A stretch of DNA of 64,000 bases. Source: Alterisphingorhabdus sp038748365. Its GTDB lineage: Bacteria > Pseudomonadota > Alphaproteobacteria > Sphingomonadales > Sphingomonadaceae. Both the position numbers and the translations under genes were made by a program. Below, in pieces: positions 7,512 to 16,443 of this stretch. Under the pieces are notes generated by a model, which was given only the letters and a program-made list of their open reading frames with translations, ran no database searches and was not told the DNA's origin. The DNA lies in the NCBI GenBank assembly GCA_038748365.1, contig JBCDIZ010000003.1:62001-126000 (forward strand), read 5' to 3'. Numbering within the stretch: position 1 is the stretch's first letter; each line of letters begins with the position of its first letter.

Positions 7512-8909
7512 ATGCTAGCCCTCACGCCCACAGCCGCTTATGCCATCCCCATGGACGCGCCGCGCAAAACCGAAAGCCCCTCGATCCTCGCCGGAACCAC
7601 GGTTCCGCGCGATCGTATGGCGGTGCTGTTTCTAGTGATGCTGGTGACGGCGGCGGGCAATACCGCGATGCAATCGGTGATGCCGGGTATCGGCACCAAG
7701 CTGGGCATCCCCGATTTCTGGGTTAGTCTGGCCTATAGCTGGTCGGCGCTGTTGTGGATGCTGACCGCGCCCTATTGGGCCCGCATGTCAGACAAGCGTG
7801 GGCGCAAGGCACTGATGAAGCTCGGCATGTGGGGCTTTATCAGCTCCTTTGCCATTTGCGCGACGATATTGTGGTTCGGGCTCAATGGCTATCTGGGGCC
7901 GCTGGCGACGATCATAACCTTTGCCATTTTCCGCAGCCTTTATGGCGGCTTTGGCTCGGCAGCGCCGCCTGCGGTGCAGGCCTATGTCGCCGCACGGACT
8001 GATCGCGCGTTGCGCACACGGGTGCTGGCGATCATCTCTTCATCCTTTGGCTTAGGTACTGTACTTGGCCCGGCGATTGCGCCACTGTTGATCCTGCCGC
8101 TTCTGGGGCTGGTCAGCCCGTTCCTGTTCTTCGCCGGTTTCGGCCTGTTGGTCTATCTCGCACTCAGACTGCGGCTGCCCGATGATGATCCCCGCTATGC
8201 CGCCCGCGGTCAGGTGGTGAATGAACCCAGCACCAGCAGTTCCGCTACCAAGATCAGCAATGATGGCGAGCATACAGAGCATGGCGAAGCCGAAAACACT
8301 GACGAGGAACCAGAACGCCTCAAATGGACCGATAAACGTATCCGCCCATGGCTGGTCACCGGACTGCTCGGTGGCCATGCTCAGGCGATTATCCTCGGAA
8401 TGATCGGCTTCTTGCTGCTTGATCGGCTCGGCCTGCGCGCCACGCCTGCGGAAGCCGCGGGACCGACCGGACTGGTGCTGATGGCGGGCGCGATTGCCAC
8501 TTTGCTGTCGCAATGGGGCCTGATCCCCTATCTGCAAATGGGCCCGCGCGCGTCAACGCTCTGGGGCGCACTGCTGGGTGGCATTGGCTGTCTGATGATC
8601 GGTCTGGCGGGCGAATTGCACAGCATTACGCTCGGTTATGTCGTCGCCTCATTGGGCTTCGGTCTATTCCGTCCGGGTTTTACCGCCGGCGCATCGCTAT
8701 CGGTCACTCGGCCCGAACAAGGGCAGGTAGCGGGCATCGTCGCCTCGGTAAATGGCGCAGCCTTTGTGGTGGGCCCGGCCTTTGGTGTCTGGCTGTATAA
8801 TGTCTATGCCCCCGGCAGCTTCGCGCTGCTGGTGGCGCTGACGGCGTCGGTGTTGCTGCTAGGATGGCGCGGATTGCAGGCCGACAATGTGCTCGAAGGT
8901 CGCGCTTGA
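7512..8909 (+). CDS. Major facilitator superfamily transporter
   Basis: 465-residue membrane protein with about 12 helices in two halves. The loop YWARMSDKRGRKALMK between helices 2 and 3 is the MFS signature (GxxxDRxGRR type). The two halves are joined by a charged cytoplasmic loop (EPSTSSSATKISNDGEHTE and on). It resembles multidrug or tetracycline-type exporters; substrate unknown. The start at 7512 (MLALTPTAAYA) is preceded by GGGGAGG from the REP-like palindrome; 7551 (MDAPRKTES) is an alternative. The frame stays open to 7215 through the repeat, but that extension is low-complexity repeat translation and is not accepted. Confidence 0.85.
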   Translation: MLALTPTAAYAIPMDAPRKTESPSILAGTTVPRDRMAVLFLVMLVTAAGNTAMQSVMPGIGTKLGIPDFWVSLAYSWSALLWMLTAPYWARMSDKRGRKALMKLGMWGFISSFAICATILWFGLNGYLGPLATIITFAIFRSLYGGFGSAAPPAVQAYVAARTDRALRTRVLAIISSSFGLGTVLGPAIAPLLILPLLGLVSPFLFFAGFGLLVYLALRLRLPDDDPRYAARGQVVNEPSTSSSATKISNDGEHTEHGEAENTDEEPERLKWTDKRIRPWLVTGLLGGHAQAIILGMIGFLLLDRLGLRATPAEAAGPTGLVLMAGAIATLLSQWGLIPYLQMGPRASTLWGALLGGIGCLMIGLAGELHSITLGYVVASLGFGLFRPGFTAGASLSVTRPEQGQVAGIVASVNGAAFVVGPAFGVWLYNVYAPGSFALLVALTASVLLLGWRGLQADNVLEGRA

Positions 8910-8928
8910 CTTAACAATCGCTACCGTC

Positions 8929-9007
8929 ACCCCCGCGAAGGCGGGGGTACAGAGCGGCAAGCGCCATGGATAGTGGCCCTGGATTCCCGCCTTCGCGGGA
9001 ATGACGA
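8929..9007. repeat. Pair of REP-like palindromes between convergent genes
   Basis: CCCCCGCGAAGGCGGGGG (8930-8947) and ATTCCCGCCTTCGCGGGAAT (8982-9001) are perfect or nearly perfect hairpins sharing the core CGCGAAGGCGGG in opposite orientation. They lie between the convergent stops of the MFS and RNase T2 genes, and there is no T-run, so they are repeats that may act as transcription boundaries rather than classic terminators. A degenerate related copy (CGCGAAGGCGGGG) occurs near 48681. Confidence 0.8.
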
Positions 9008-9026
9008 CGTATTTTTGGTATAAGTC

Positions 9027-9794
9027 TCAATACCCCCGCCAGATATTGAGACGCCGACCATCCTTGTTCCGCCGCAAATGCGCTGGGCAGGCGCGTGGGC
9101 GATAGTTGCGCGCCAGACACAGCCGCACCTCGCGTAGCCAGCGGCGACTATTGACCGACAACCGGATCATATCGGCACTGAGTCCGTCATTGGCCGCCGC
9201 AAAGGCTTTGCGAAATGCGCCGATGGTGAGATCACGCTCGCGCGACAGCCGGTCCATATCGGGAAAGCGCACCGCATCAAACAAAACCCGCGAAATGCGG
9301 AAATAGGTCTCGGGATTATCGGTGAGGCAGCGGCCATGTTTTGCCCATTGTCGGTTGATGAGACGCGCCGAGGGCATCATGCACAGATTACGCCGGACAA
9401 TCACCGGAGCCAAAGGCCGCACCGGCGCGCACCATTGCGGATAGTCCGATCCGCGCGTTTCCGGCCACAGCCCATGCAGCACAAAGCCGAAATCGCCAAT
9501 CCGTCGGCGCTCACGATCACGATTGTCAAGCGCGCCGCATTGCGTCGCCGCGCGGCTGTCACCCTCACGTCCCTTGCAATATTCCGGCGACCAACTCAGC
9601 GCCAGCACAAAGCCATCAATCGGACGGATGCGCTTTGGTTGATCTGCCGGACGGCTGATCCGCGATGAGGTCGGCAGCGCACCATCAATACGGCACTGAT
9701 AGGATTGGGCTTGAGCGGCGGGGGCGTAAAGGACAACAAAAGCAAGAATTATGGACACAAAAACTAGAAAGGATGGGGTAAGGACTCTTAGCAT
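9027..9794 (-). CDS. Secreted ribonuclease T2 family protein
   Basis: 255 residues. A signal peptide (about 1-30, ending AAQAQS) targets it to the periplasm. Both conserved active-site segments are present: FVLHGLWPE with His107 (CAS I) and QWAKHGRC with His153 (CAS II). RNase T2 enzymes cut single-stranded RNA through a 2',3'-cyclic phosphate, and in Gram-negatives usually scavenge RNA from the periplasm. Cysteines (SYQC, EYCKG, QCGAL, WCAP, NLCM) suggest disulfides. It follows the small membrane gene with a 1-bp gap, so it probably ends the nadC transcript. Confidence 0.9.
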   Translation of the reverse strand: MLRVLTPSFLVFVSIILAFVVLYAPAAQAQSYQCRIDGALPTSSRISRPADQPKRIRPIDGFVLALSWSPEYCKGREGDSRAATQCGALDNRDRERRRIGDFGFVLHGLWPETRGSDYPQWCAPVRPLAPVIVRRNLCMMPSARLINRQWAKHGRCLTDNPETYFRISRVLFDAVRFPDMDRLSRERDLTIGAFRKAFAAANDGLSADMIRLSVNSRRWLREVRLCLARNYRPRACPAHLRRNKDGRRLNIWRGY

Positions 9795-9795
9795 G

Positions 9796-10248
9796 TCAGT
9801 TGAACACAGATTTCAAATCATCATCTGGCACTGTGTTATCCCCGCGAAGCCAACGCCAAGATAGCTTTGGCAGCAATAGAACTACCGAAACAATGTAAAA
9901 CAAGTGAGATAGCAAAAACACTATCCCTCCGGCATCATAGGGAAATTCAGTCAGTTCAGGAGCAAAAATAAGTGTAGCCAGCCAAAGAACATTACAAAAA
10001 GCAAAACACAGCAGCAGGAATACAGCCATCCTACTTCGGCGTATGCTAACCAATGTCCAAAATGATACGTTGATGCTGGTTATGAGAAAATGCAACCCAC
10101 CTATAATCATGGCTGCGTATGGCCGTACCTCAGACATATCGTACAGAGCAGCTAAATCATCATCCCACATCAGCACTACAGATACCAACGAGAGGACGAT
10201 GCTTGAGAGATAAAGGCGATCAAACCATCGGATAGTCCATGGTTTCAT
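9796..10248 (-). CDS. Small four-helix membrane protein of unknown function
   Basis: 150 residues with four hydrophobic helices (LYLSSIVLSLVSVVLMW, YAAMIIGGLHFLITSINVSF, MAVFLLLCFAFCNVLWLATL, GGIVFLLSHLFYIVSVVLLL) and short charged loops. I do not recognise the family. The ATG overlaps the nadC stop by 4 bp and the stop lies 1 bp before the RNase T2 start, so it is translationally embedded in the operon. Codon use is less GC-rich than in nadC. Confidence 0.7.
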   Translation of the reverse strand: MKPWTIRWFDRLYLSSIVLSLVSVVLMWDDDLAALYDMSEVRPYAAMIIGGLHFLITSINVSFWTLVSIRRSRMAVFLLLCFAFCNVLWLATLIFAPELTEFPYDAGGIVFLLSHLFYIVSVVLLLPKLSWRWLRGDNTVPDDDLKSVFN

Positions 10249-11129
10249 ACTAAATTGCTTTGTTTAGCGGTGGCAAAGTCCAGCCCGATATCAGCCGCCG
10301 GCGCAGACTGTGTCAGCCGCCCGACCGAGATATACTGCACGCCCGTCTCGGCGATATCGCGGATGGTCTCCAGCGTCACGCCGCCCGAGGCCTCAGTGAC
10401 AACGCGCCCACCGATCAACGTTACCGCGCCGCGCAGCACTTCGGGTGGCATATTGTCGAGCAATAGATGCGTCGCGCCTGCGGCTATGGCCGGTTCGATC
10501 TGGTCAACCCGGTCCACCTCACAGATAATGTGCTGCACCCCAGCCTCGCGCGCGCGGCGCACCGCTTCGCCGACATCGCCAGCGACCGCGACATGGTTAT
10601 CCTTAATCATTGCCGCGTCCCACAGCCCCATGCGATGGTTCTTGGCACCGCCCATGCGGGTCGCATATTTCTCCAGTACGCGCAGACCCGGAATGGTCTT
10701 GCGCGTATCGAGCAAGGTCGCACCGGTACCCGCAATCCGGTCAACATAGCTGCGCGTCATGGTGGCGATGCCGGTAAGATGCTGTACCGTATTGAGCGCA
10801 CTGCGCTCCGCAGTCAGCATCGCCCGGCCTTTGCCTTTGAGGCGCATCAGATCGCTGCCCGCCGAAACCGATGCGCCCTCTTCCACCAGCGTCTCAATCG
10901 CGACATCGGGGTCAAGCGTGCGGAAAAACGCTTCGGCCAGCGGTAGTCCGGCAACCACGCAATCATGCCGCGCATCCATCACCCCGCTGAACAGCGCATC
11001 GGCCGGTATCACGCTCTCGCTGGTAACATCACGCCCGCGATCTGCGCCGGTTAGCGGGCCACCCATATCCTCTTCCAGAGTGGTGCGGACGAAATGGTCG
11101 AGGTCGAAGCGATCAAGGGTAAAGGTCAT
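10245..11129 (-). CDS. nadC: Nicotinate-nucleotide pyrophosphorylase (carboxylating), quinolinate phosphoribosyltransferase
   Basis: Third step of NAD synthesis from aspartate: quinolinate plus PRPP gives nicotinate mononucleotide, CO2 and pyrophosphate. Diagnostic segments: ERSALNTVQHLTGIAT, LLDTRKTIPGLRVLEKYA, GGAKNHRMGLWDAAMIKDNH, and EVDRVDQ, HLLLDNMPP and TEASGGV in the phosphate-binding barrel. The start at 11129 (MTFTLDRFD) has an AAAAGG ribosome binding site; a longer frame to 11213 would run into the beta-lactamase gene and lacks family similarity. 294 residues is normal. It lies 40 bp after the beta-lactamase-like gene and overlaps the next gene by 4 bp. Confidence 0.96.
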   Translation of the reverse strand: MTFTLDRFDLDHFVRTTLEEDMGGPLTGADRGRDVTSESVIPADALFSGVMDARHDCVVAGLPLAEAFFRTLDPDVAIETLVEEGASVSAGSDLMRLKGKGRAMLTAERSALNTVQHLTGIATMTRSYVDRIAGTGATLLDTRKTIPGLRVLEKYATRMGGAKNHRMGLWDAAMIKDNHVAVAGDVGEAVRRAREAGVQHIICEVDRVDQIEPAIAAGATHLLLDNMPPEVLRGAVTLIGGRVVTEASGGVTLETIRDIAETGVQYISVGRLTQSAPAADIGLDFATAKQSNLV

Positions 11130-11169
11130 GGCGCACCTTTTGCCATTGGCGATTTCGCTTGTCGAGCAT

Positions 11170-12333
11170 TCAGCAGCCGGGCCAGCCCTCGGCCTCGCAT
11201 TGCACAACCGCACGCGTCACCGCCTGCATCAGTTCCTGCCGCTCGGCCACCGGACGGTTGGTCGCGCCGATCATCACCGCCAGCGCATAATGCTGACCTG
11301 TGGGGGATATCAGCAAGCCGACATCATTATAGCCGGTGGACAGCTTCTCAAAATCTTGTCCGGTGCCTGTCTTGTGTGGCAGCGTCCAGCCAACAGCCTG
11401 CTCTCCCGCCAACCCACCGCGCAGGCGCTTTGGCCCGGTTTTGGATTGTGTCATCAGGTCAATGAGGTAAGCGCTGGATGGCTCGGACAGCAACTCGCCA
11501 CGTTGCAGTCGCGCCAGCGCATCAGTGATCGCCATCGGTGTTGCGCCATCCATTGGGTCGGCGAGATAGGCCCCGAGCGAACGCGCACGTTTGCGTTTGG
11601 AAAGCCGATCACGCTCCTGCCAGAAGGTGCGTCCGGTGGAATAACGGTCATCCCATTCCATCCCAGCAATCGCCACTTGCAGCAGCTTTTCGCCGGGGCT
11701 GATCCGTACGCCAGCAATATCCTGCTCGGCCAGAAACGCCTGCACCCCGGACTGTCCGCCAACCCGCCGAAACAGCGCATCATTTGCGGTATTGTCGCTG
11801 CGCGTCATCGCCAGGCTGAACAGATCGCCAATATCAGTGGTATAGCTGCCCGAGCCAATGCGCTTGCGAATGGGCTGGTGGAAAATGGTGAGATCGGCCT
11901 GTGTCAGCGTCACCGAATCATCGAGGCTTATATAGCCCGCATCGACCCGGTCGAGCAGCGTCATAGCCACCCATAGCTTGCTAACACTCTGCTGAGGGTA
12001 AAGCCGTTCCGCCTTATGCGCCGCGACCCAACCCTTCTCGACGGAGCGCACCGCGATGCCGACATCACCATCAAAATCGGACCCCAGCGCCGCAACCACC
12101 TCCGCCAACCGCCGCGGGGCGGGCGGGCCTTGCGGCACTGGCTCTGCGCCTTCCTCCATTAGCGAGCGATTGCCCATACCATCGGCAGCGGCGAGCGTAT
12201 TCACCGTGCGCACCGCCGCCTGCCCGCTGTCACTTTGCAACCAGCTATAAAGGCCAAAGGGCAGCGCAATCAGCAGCAGCGGCAGAAATAGCCAGAGATA
12301 GCGTCTACGCTTGGGTCGGCGGCGTGGGGGCAT
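11170..12333 (-). CDS. Class A beta-lactamase-like serine hydrolase, membrane-anchored
   Basis: 387 residues. After a basic N-terminus, one helix (about 12-33) should anchor it in the inner membrane with the catalytic domain in the periplasm. All three penicilloyl-serine transferase motifs are seen: SVSK at 116-119, SDN at 179-181 and KTG at 321-323. The domain is longer than ordinary class A enzymes (about 265), with an extra basic stretch near 239-252 (QERDRLSKRKRARS), and I cannot place the usual Glu166 loop with certainty. It may therefore be a weak beta-lactamase or a peptidoglycan-related hydrolase. It sits between nadA and nadC in the same direction. Confidence 0.8.
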   Translation of the reverse strand: MPPRRRPKRRRYLWLFLPLLLIALPFGLYSWLQSDSGQAAVRTVNTLAAADGMGNRSLMEEGAEPVPQGPPAPRRLAEVVAALGSDFDGDVGIAVRSVEKGWVAAHKAERLYPQQSVSKLWVAMTLLDRVDAGYISLDDSVTLTQADLTIFHQPIRKRIGSGSYTTDIGDLFSLAMTRSDNTANDALFRRVGGQSGVQAFLAEQDIAGVRISPGEKLLQVAIAGMEWDDRYSTGRTFWQERDRLSKRKRARSLGAYLADPMDGATPMAITDALARLQRGELLSEPSSAYLIDLMTQSKTGPKRLRGGLAGEQAVGWTLPHKTGTGQDFEKLSTGYNDVGLLISPTGQHYALAVMIGATNRPVAERQELMQAVTRAVVQCEAEGWPGC

Positions 12334-12420
12334 GCGCGTATATTACGCCAAATGTGCGGGGGTGGGAAACGGGTTAACTAAGTATCTTCACTCACTACCC
12401 GTCATGCCACTCGTTAGTGC

Positions 12421-13437
12421 TTACGAACCAAACACCTTATGCGCCAGATCCTTCGGTCCCAGATCGCCCTGCCCGACTGATCCCGCCGACATTTCCATCA
12501 TCCGGTCGAGTGACTTCTTCGCTTCCAGGCGCAGCTCTTCCTCAATTTCGATACGCGGTTCCAGATCGCGTAGCGCGAGATAGAGTTTCTCCATCGTATT
12601 GAGCGCCATATAGGGGCAGATATTGCAGTTGCAGTTGCCGTCTGCGCCCGGCGCGCCGATAAAGGTCTTTTCCGGTACCGCCTTTTCCATCTGGTGGATG
12701 ATATGCGGTTCGGTGGCGATGATGACCGTATCGGCATCGGTTTCCTTGCTGAATTTCAAAATGCCGCTGGTGGAACCGACATAATCGGCATGGTCGATAA
12801 TATAGGACGGGCACTCGGGATGCGCCGCAATCGGCGCGTCAGGGTGCTCGGCCTTGAGCTTGACCAGCTCGGTCTCGCTGAACTTTTCATGCACGATGCA
12901 CACGCCCGGCCATAACAGCATATCGCGATTAAACTTGCGCGCCAGATAGCCGCCCAAATGCTTGTCAGGGCCGAAGATGATCGGTTGATCTTCGGGTATC
13001 TGCTGCAGGATTGTCTCGGCGCTGGATGAAGTGACGATCACGTCGGACAGCGCCTTTACCTCGGTCGAGCAATTGATATAGGTCAGCGCAATATGGTCGG
13101 GATGCTGCTGACGGAATTCGCGGAATTTGTCCGGCGGGCAGCTGTCTTCAAGGCTGCATCCGGCGTCCATGTCTGGCAGCACTACAATCTTGTCAGGCGA
13201 CAGGATTTTCGCAGTCTCGGCCATGAAACGCACGCCGCAAAAGGCGATGACATCGGCATCGGTTTCGGCCGCCTTGCGCGACAATTCGAGTGAATCCCCA
13301 ACAAAGTCAGAGAGATCCTGAATCTCTGGCTTTTGATAGTAATGGCCCAAAATTATGGCATTACGTTCCTTGCGCAGCCGGTCGATTTCCGCTCGGAGGT
13401 CGAGGCCGGCAAGGCTTTCACGGTTAATGGCGGTCAT
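12421..13437 (-). CDS. nadA: Quinolinate synthase
   Basis: Second step of aspartate-derived NAD synthesis: iminoaspartate and dihydroxyacetone phosphate condense to quinolinate at a [4Fe-4S] cluster. Segments typical of NadA: AIILGHYYQKPEIQDLSDFVGDS-type N-terminus, FCGVRFMAETAKIL, DMDAGCSLEDSCP, INCSTEVKA, AHPECP and NCNCNICPYMALNT, which together hold the cluster cysteines. Start taken at 13437 (MTAINRES) because the family begins near here; 13467 (MSHIDRK) is possible and 13551 would add a very basic tail. 338 residues. An 87-bp gap separates it from the beta-lactamase-like gene. Confidence 0.94.
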   Translation of the reverse strand: MTAINRESLAGLDLRAEIDRLRKERNAIILGHYYQKPEIQDLSDFVGDSLELSRKAAETDADVIAFCGVRFMAETAKILSPDKIVVLPDMDAGCSLEDSCPPDKFREFRQQHPDHIALTYINCSTEVKALSDVIVTSSSAETILQQIPEDQPIIFGPDKHLGGYLARKFNRDMLLWPGVCIVHEKFSETELVKLKAEHPDAPIAAHPECPSYIIDHADYVGSTSGILKFSKETDADTVIIATEPHIIHQMEKAVPEKTFIGAPGADGNCNCNICPYMALNTMEKLYLALRDLEPRIEIEEELRLEAKKSLDRMMEMSAGSVGQGDLGPKDLAHKVFGS

Positions 13438-13676
13438 AGGCGGGGTTTTCCTATCAATATGGCTCATCGCTATCCGGCAGCAGCCGATAGCGGCTTTCTT
13501 GCAGGTGATATAGCGCTTCTTGCGTTTTTTTCGAGCAAGAATGGCTTTCACCTTGTCAAACCTCTTGTCTGACTATGACAGGCGTCGTGCATTTTCTATC
13601 ATTTTTGGTGTAGTCAGTAACCGCAAAACACGAATCGACCGATCCGCCTAAGGGTTGGCACCAGGAGAATGCCACT

Positions 13677-15293
13677 ATGTATCAAGTCGCTCTTAGCGAA
13701 TCCTATTTCCCTGCGCAGTCCGATACCCTCTATCGCGACATGACAATTGCCGAAATACTACGCGAAAAAGCAGCAGAGAACCCTGACATAATGGCGCTGC
13801 GGGAATTGCTGGATGATGGCAATATTGGTCGCGAATGGACCTATGCGACGCTATTGCAAGATGCCGAGAAAATGGGGCGCGCGCTGGCGGCACGGCATGA
13901 AAAAGACGCACGGATTGCCATATTCGCCGGCAATTGCCCCGAATGGGTGTTGATGGAATATGGTGCCGCCTTTGCCGGACTGACGCTGGTGACGATCAAT
14001 CCGTCTTTCACTGCGCGAGAGGTACGCTTTGTGCTTGAGCAGTCGGGGGCTGAAGCCATCTATTATGCACCAGTCGTGCGCGGCGCAGAATTACGACCCA
14101 TTGTCGATGAAAGCTGTGAGGGTTTGTCTGCTATTCAGCATCAAATCGATATCACCGATGATACGCAACTGCTCTACGGACACGAAAATGGTGAATTGCG
14201 TGAAACAGAGCCCTCTTTCATAGCGCAGATACAATATACATCCGGGACCACGGGCTTCCCAAAGGGCGTGCTGCTGTACCAACAGGGCCTGTTGCAATGC
14301 AATTATGACGTATTACAGCGTATCGGCGTCAAACAGGGGGACGGTTACCTATGCCCCCTGCCGCTATTCCATACCTCAGGCAGCGCTATCGCTGTTCTCG
14401 GTTGTCTGACAACCGGGGCGACGCTGGTATTGGCGTCCAGCTTCAATCCGGCCGCTATTGTGGCAGCTATTGAGCGGGAGAAGCTCGATATATTGGGCGG
14501 CGTGCCGACCATGTTGATAGCCCTTATCGAAACAGCACGGGCGACAGGCGCGGATTGCTCCTCAATCCGCCGAACGGTCAGCGGCGGCGCTTTGGTCGCG
14601 CCGGAGCTGGTGCGGGGTGGTCAAGAGATTTTCGGTGCGCCCACCCTCATCATCTATGGCCAGACCGAGGCTTCGCCGGGCGTAACCCACACTTGGCCCG
14701 ATGACAGCGAAACCGATCTGACCCAGACAATTGGGCAACCGCTGCCGCATATGGAAGTCTCTATCCGCGACACCAATGATAATTCGGTCTGCCCGATTGG
14801 CGCGCAAGGCGAAATCTGTGTCCGGGGCTATAATGTTATGCAGGGCTACAACGACAATCCCGAGGCCACAGCCGCGGCGATTGACGCGAATGGCTGGCTG
14901 CATACCGGCGATCTTGGCACCATGGACGAACGCGGATATTGCAAGATTACTGGCCGGGTGAAGGAAATGATTATCCGCGGTGGCGAAAATCTCTTCCCGG
15001 CGGAGATTGAGGCAGCGATGCTCGAGCATCCAATGGTGGCAGAGGTCGCAGTTGCCGGCGTGCCTGATGATAGATGGGGCGAGATTGTTGCCTGTTTCAT
15101 GCGCCCGGCGGATGGGGAAAAGCCAAGCGCGGATGAGCTGAAAGCCTTTATCCGTGAGCGACTGTCCCCGCAGAAAACGCCGACCCACTGGGTCTGGGTT
15201 GATAGCTGGCCGTTGACCGGATCAGGCAAGATTCAGAAATTCGCGCTCAGCGAGGCCTTTGTACGTGGGGAATATGAAGGACGGGAAGCTTAG
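13677..15293 (+). CDS. AMP-dependent acyl-CoA synthetase (fatty-acid--CoA ligase type)
   Basis: Member of the ANL adenylating superfamily. The P-loop-like AMP motif YTSGTTGFPKGV, the IYGQTEASP motif, the hinge GWLHTGDLGTMDERGY and the C-terminal catalytic lysine in LTGSGKIQKF are all present. 538 residues is the full family length. It activates a carboxylic acid to acyl-AMP and then the CoA thioester; medium- or long-chain fatty acids are likely but unproven. The ATG at 13677 follows an AGGAG site. It is followed by a REP-like pair and appears monocistronic. Confidence 0.9.
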   Translation: MYQVALSESYFPAQSDTLYRDMTIAEILREKAAENPDIMALRELLDDGNIGREWTYATLLQDAEKMGRALAARHEKDARIAIFAGNCPEWVLMEYGAAFAGLTLVTINPSFTAREVRFVLEQSGAEAIYYAPVVRGAELRPIVDESCEGLSAIQHQIDITDDTQLLYGHENGELRETEPSFIAQIQYTSGTTGFPKGVLLYQQGLLQCNYDVLQRIGVKQGDGYLCPLPLFHTSGSAIAVLGCLTTGATLVLASSFNPAAIVAAIEREKLDILGGVPTMLIALIETARATGADCSSIRRTVSGGALVAPELVRGGQEIFGAPTLIIYGQTEASPGVTHTWPDDSETDLTQTIGQPLPHMEVSIRDTNDNSVCPIGAQGEICVRGYNVMQGYNDNPEATAAAIDANGWLHTGDLGTMDERGYCKITGRVKEMIIRGGENLFPAEIEAAMLEHPMVAEVAVAGVPDDRWGEIVACFMRPADGEKPSADELKAFIRERLSPQKTPTHWVWVDSWPLTGSGKIQKFALSEAFVRGEYEGREA

Positions 15294-15303
15294 GCCAATA
15301 CAT

Positions 15304-15438
15304 TCTCCCCGCTTGCGGGGAGGTGGCAGGCCGTAGCTTTAGCGAAGGCGGGATGGAGGGGGATCTCCACTTGTGTTATGCCGGTTTGAAAGCCCCCTCC
15401 ACCACCTCCGGTGGTCCCCCTCCCCGTAAGCGGGGAGG
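15304..15438. repeat. Gene-free paired REP-like element (family B), 135 bp
   Basis: The outer hairpins contain CTCCCCGCTTGCGGGGAGG (15305-15323) and CCTCCCCGTAAGCGGGGAGG (15419-15438). The arms contain GGATGGAGGGGG on the left and CCCCCTCCACCACC on the right. The ~30-bp spacer, read on the other strand, contains ACAAGTGGAGAT, matching the CAAGTGGAGA of the spacer at 7351-7498. It sits between the convergent acyl-CoA synthetase and MBL-fold genes. Confidence 0.8.
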
Positions 15439-15440
15439 AT

Positions 15441-16322
15441 TTAGTTCGCCAATGACCAGCTATCGCCTTCTTCTTCGACAACCCCACGATTTTGCAGGTC
15501 AACCAGATGCGCCAGCACCGAGCGCCCGGCTGCGCCAAATAGCCGCGGATCAATCCCTTTATACATTTCGGGCACCATGACCTTGATTGCTTTGGGGCCA
15601 TTTTCCAGTTGCTTTAAAATCTGCTTCTCACGCTGTTTGCGGTGGCCCATCATGCCACGTACGAGCTGGCGCGGCTTGTCAATCTGAGGGCCGTGTGCCG
15701 GATAATAGACCTTGTCCTCGCGGTCATGCACCTTTTGCATCGAGGCCATATAGGCGGCCATATCGCCATCGGGCGGCGAGATCACGCTGGTAGACCAGCC
15801 CATAACGTGATCGCCGGTAAACAGCGCGCCGCTCTCGACTACCGAATAGCAAAGATGATTGCTGGTATGGCCCGGCGTTGACACCGCTTCCAGCGTCCAG
15901 CCATCACCCGAAAGGTGCTCGCCGTCTTTCAACACCTGGTCAGGCGCATAACTGGTGTCAAAAGCTTCATCCGCACGCGGACCATCATCATTGAGCACCA
16001 GCGGCGCACAGCCGATAATCGGCGCGCCGGTTGCCTCGGCCAAAGGCGCAGCGGCAGGTGAATGATCGCGATGGGTGTGGGTACAGCAGATCGCGACGAT
16101 CTTCGCGTACCCTGCAGCCGCGATAATCGCATCAATATGATCGGGCTCGGCAGGGCCGGGATCAATCACCGCGCGATCACTGGCATTGCCCACCAGATAG
16201 GTTTGTGTGCCGGTAAAGGTGAAAGGCGAGGGATTGCCCGCTAGTACCCGCGCCACCAGCGGCTCCAGCTGTTCGGATATGCCGGTGGGAAAAGGTTCTT
16301 CAGGTAGGGCTGATAGGCTCAT
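15441..16322 (-). CDS. MBL-fold metallo-hydrolase (LACTB2-like)
   Basis: 293 residues. The zinc motif THTHRDH is at 81-87, with the further ligand segments TPGHTSNH and FTGDHVMGWS and YPAHGP near the C-terminal half, then a winged-helix-like tail (LKQLENGPKAIKVMVPEMY). The pattern is that of glyoxalase II/LACTB2-type hydrolases rather than true metallo-beta-lactamases. The substrate is unknown. The transcript probably starts between the terminator at 16349-16389 and this start codon, or reads through from the M56 gene. Confidence 0.88.
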   Translation of the reverse strand: MSLSALPEEPFPTGISEQLEPLVARVLAGNPSPFTFTGTQTYLVGNASDRAVIDPGPAEPDHIDAIIAAAGYAKIVAICCTHTHRDHSPAAAPLAEATGAPIIGCAPLVLNDDGPRADEAFDTSYAPDQVLKDGEHLSGDGWTLEAVSTPGHTSNHLCYSVVESGALFTGDHVMGWSTSVISPPDGDMAAYMASMQKVHDREDKVYYPAHGPQIDKPRQLVRGMMGHRKQREKQILKQLENGPKAIKVMVPEMYKGIDPRLFGAAGRSVLAHLVDLQNRGVVEEEGDSWSLAN

Positions 16323-16348
16323 AAACCATATGTGCCATGGCAGGAGGC

Positions 16349-16389
16349 AAAAGAAAAGCAGATGGCGTTCTTATCGAAGCGCCATCTGC
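16349..16389 (-). terminator. Terminator hairpin after the blaI-M56 operon
   Basis: Stem GCAGATGGCG (16358-16367) pairs with CGCCATCTGC (16380-16389), 10 perfect bp with a 12-nt loop. Read leftward it is followed by TTTTCTTTTG. The other strand also shows CTTTTT after the stem, so it may work both ways. Confidence 0.8.
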
Positions 16390-16443
16390 CTTTTTCCCAT
16401 GGCGACATGCGGAAAGCGCCAATGGGGGAGTGATCAGCAAAAA

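Noticed and set aside
10759..11976. 405-codon open frame on the + strand
   Set aside because: Antisense to nadC and the beta-lactamase-like gene, both with intact diagnostic motifs.
7351..15438. CRISPR array
   Set aside because: The palindromes are few, widely separated, paired in inverted orientation and lack regular spacers; no cas genes are present.
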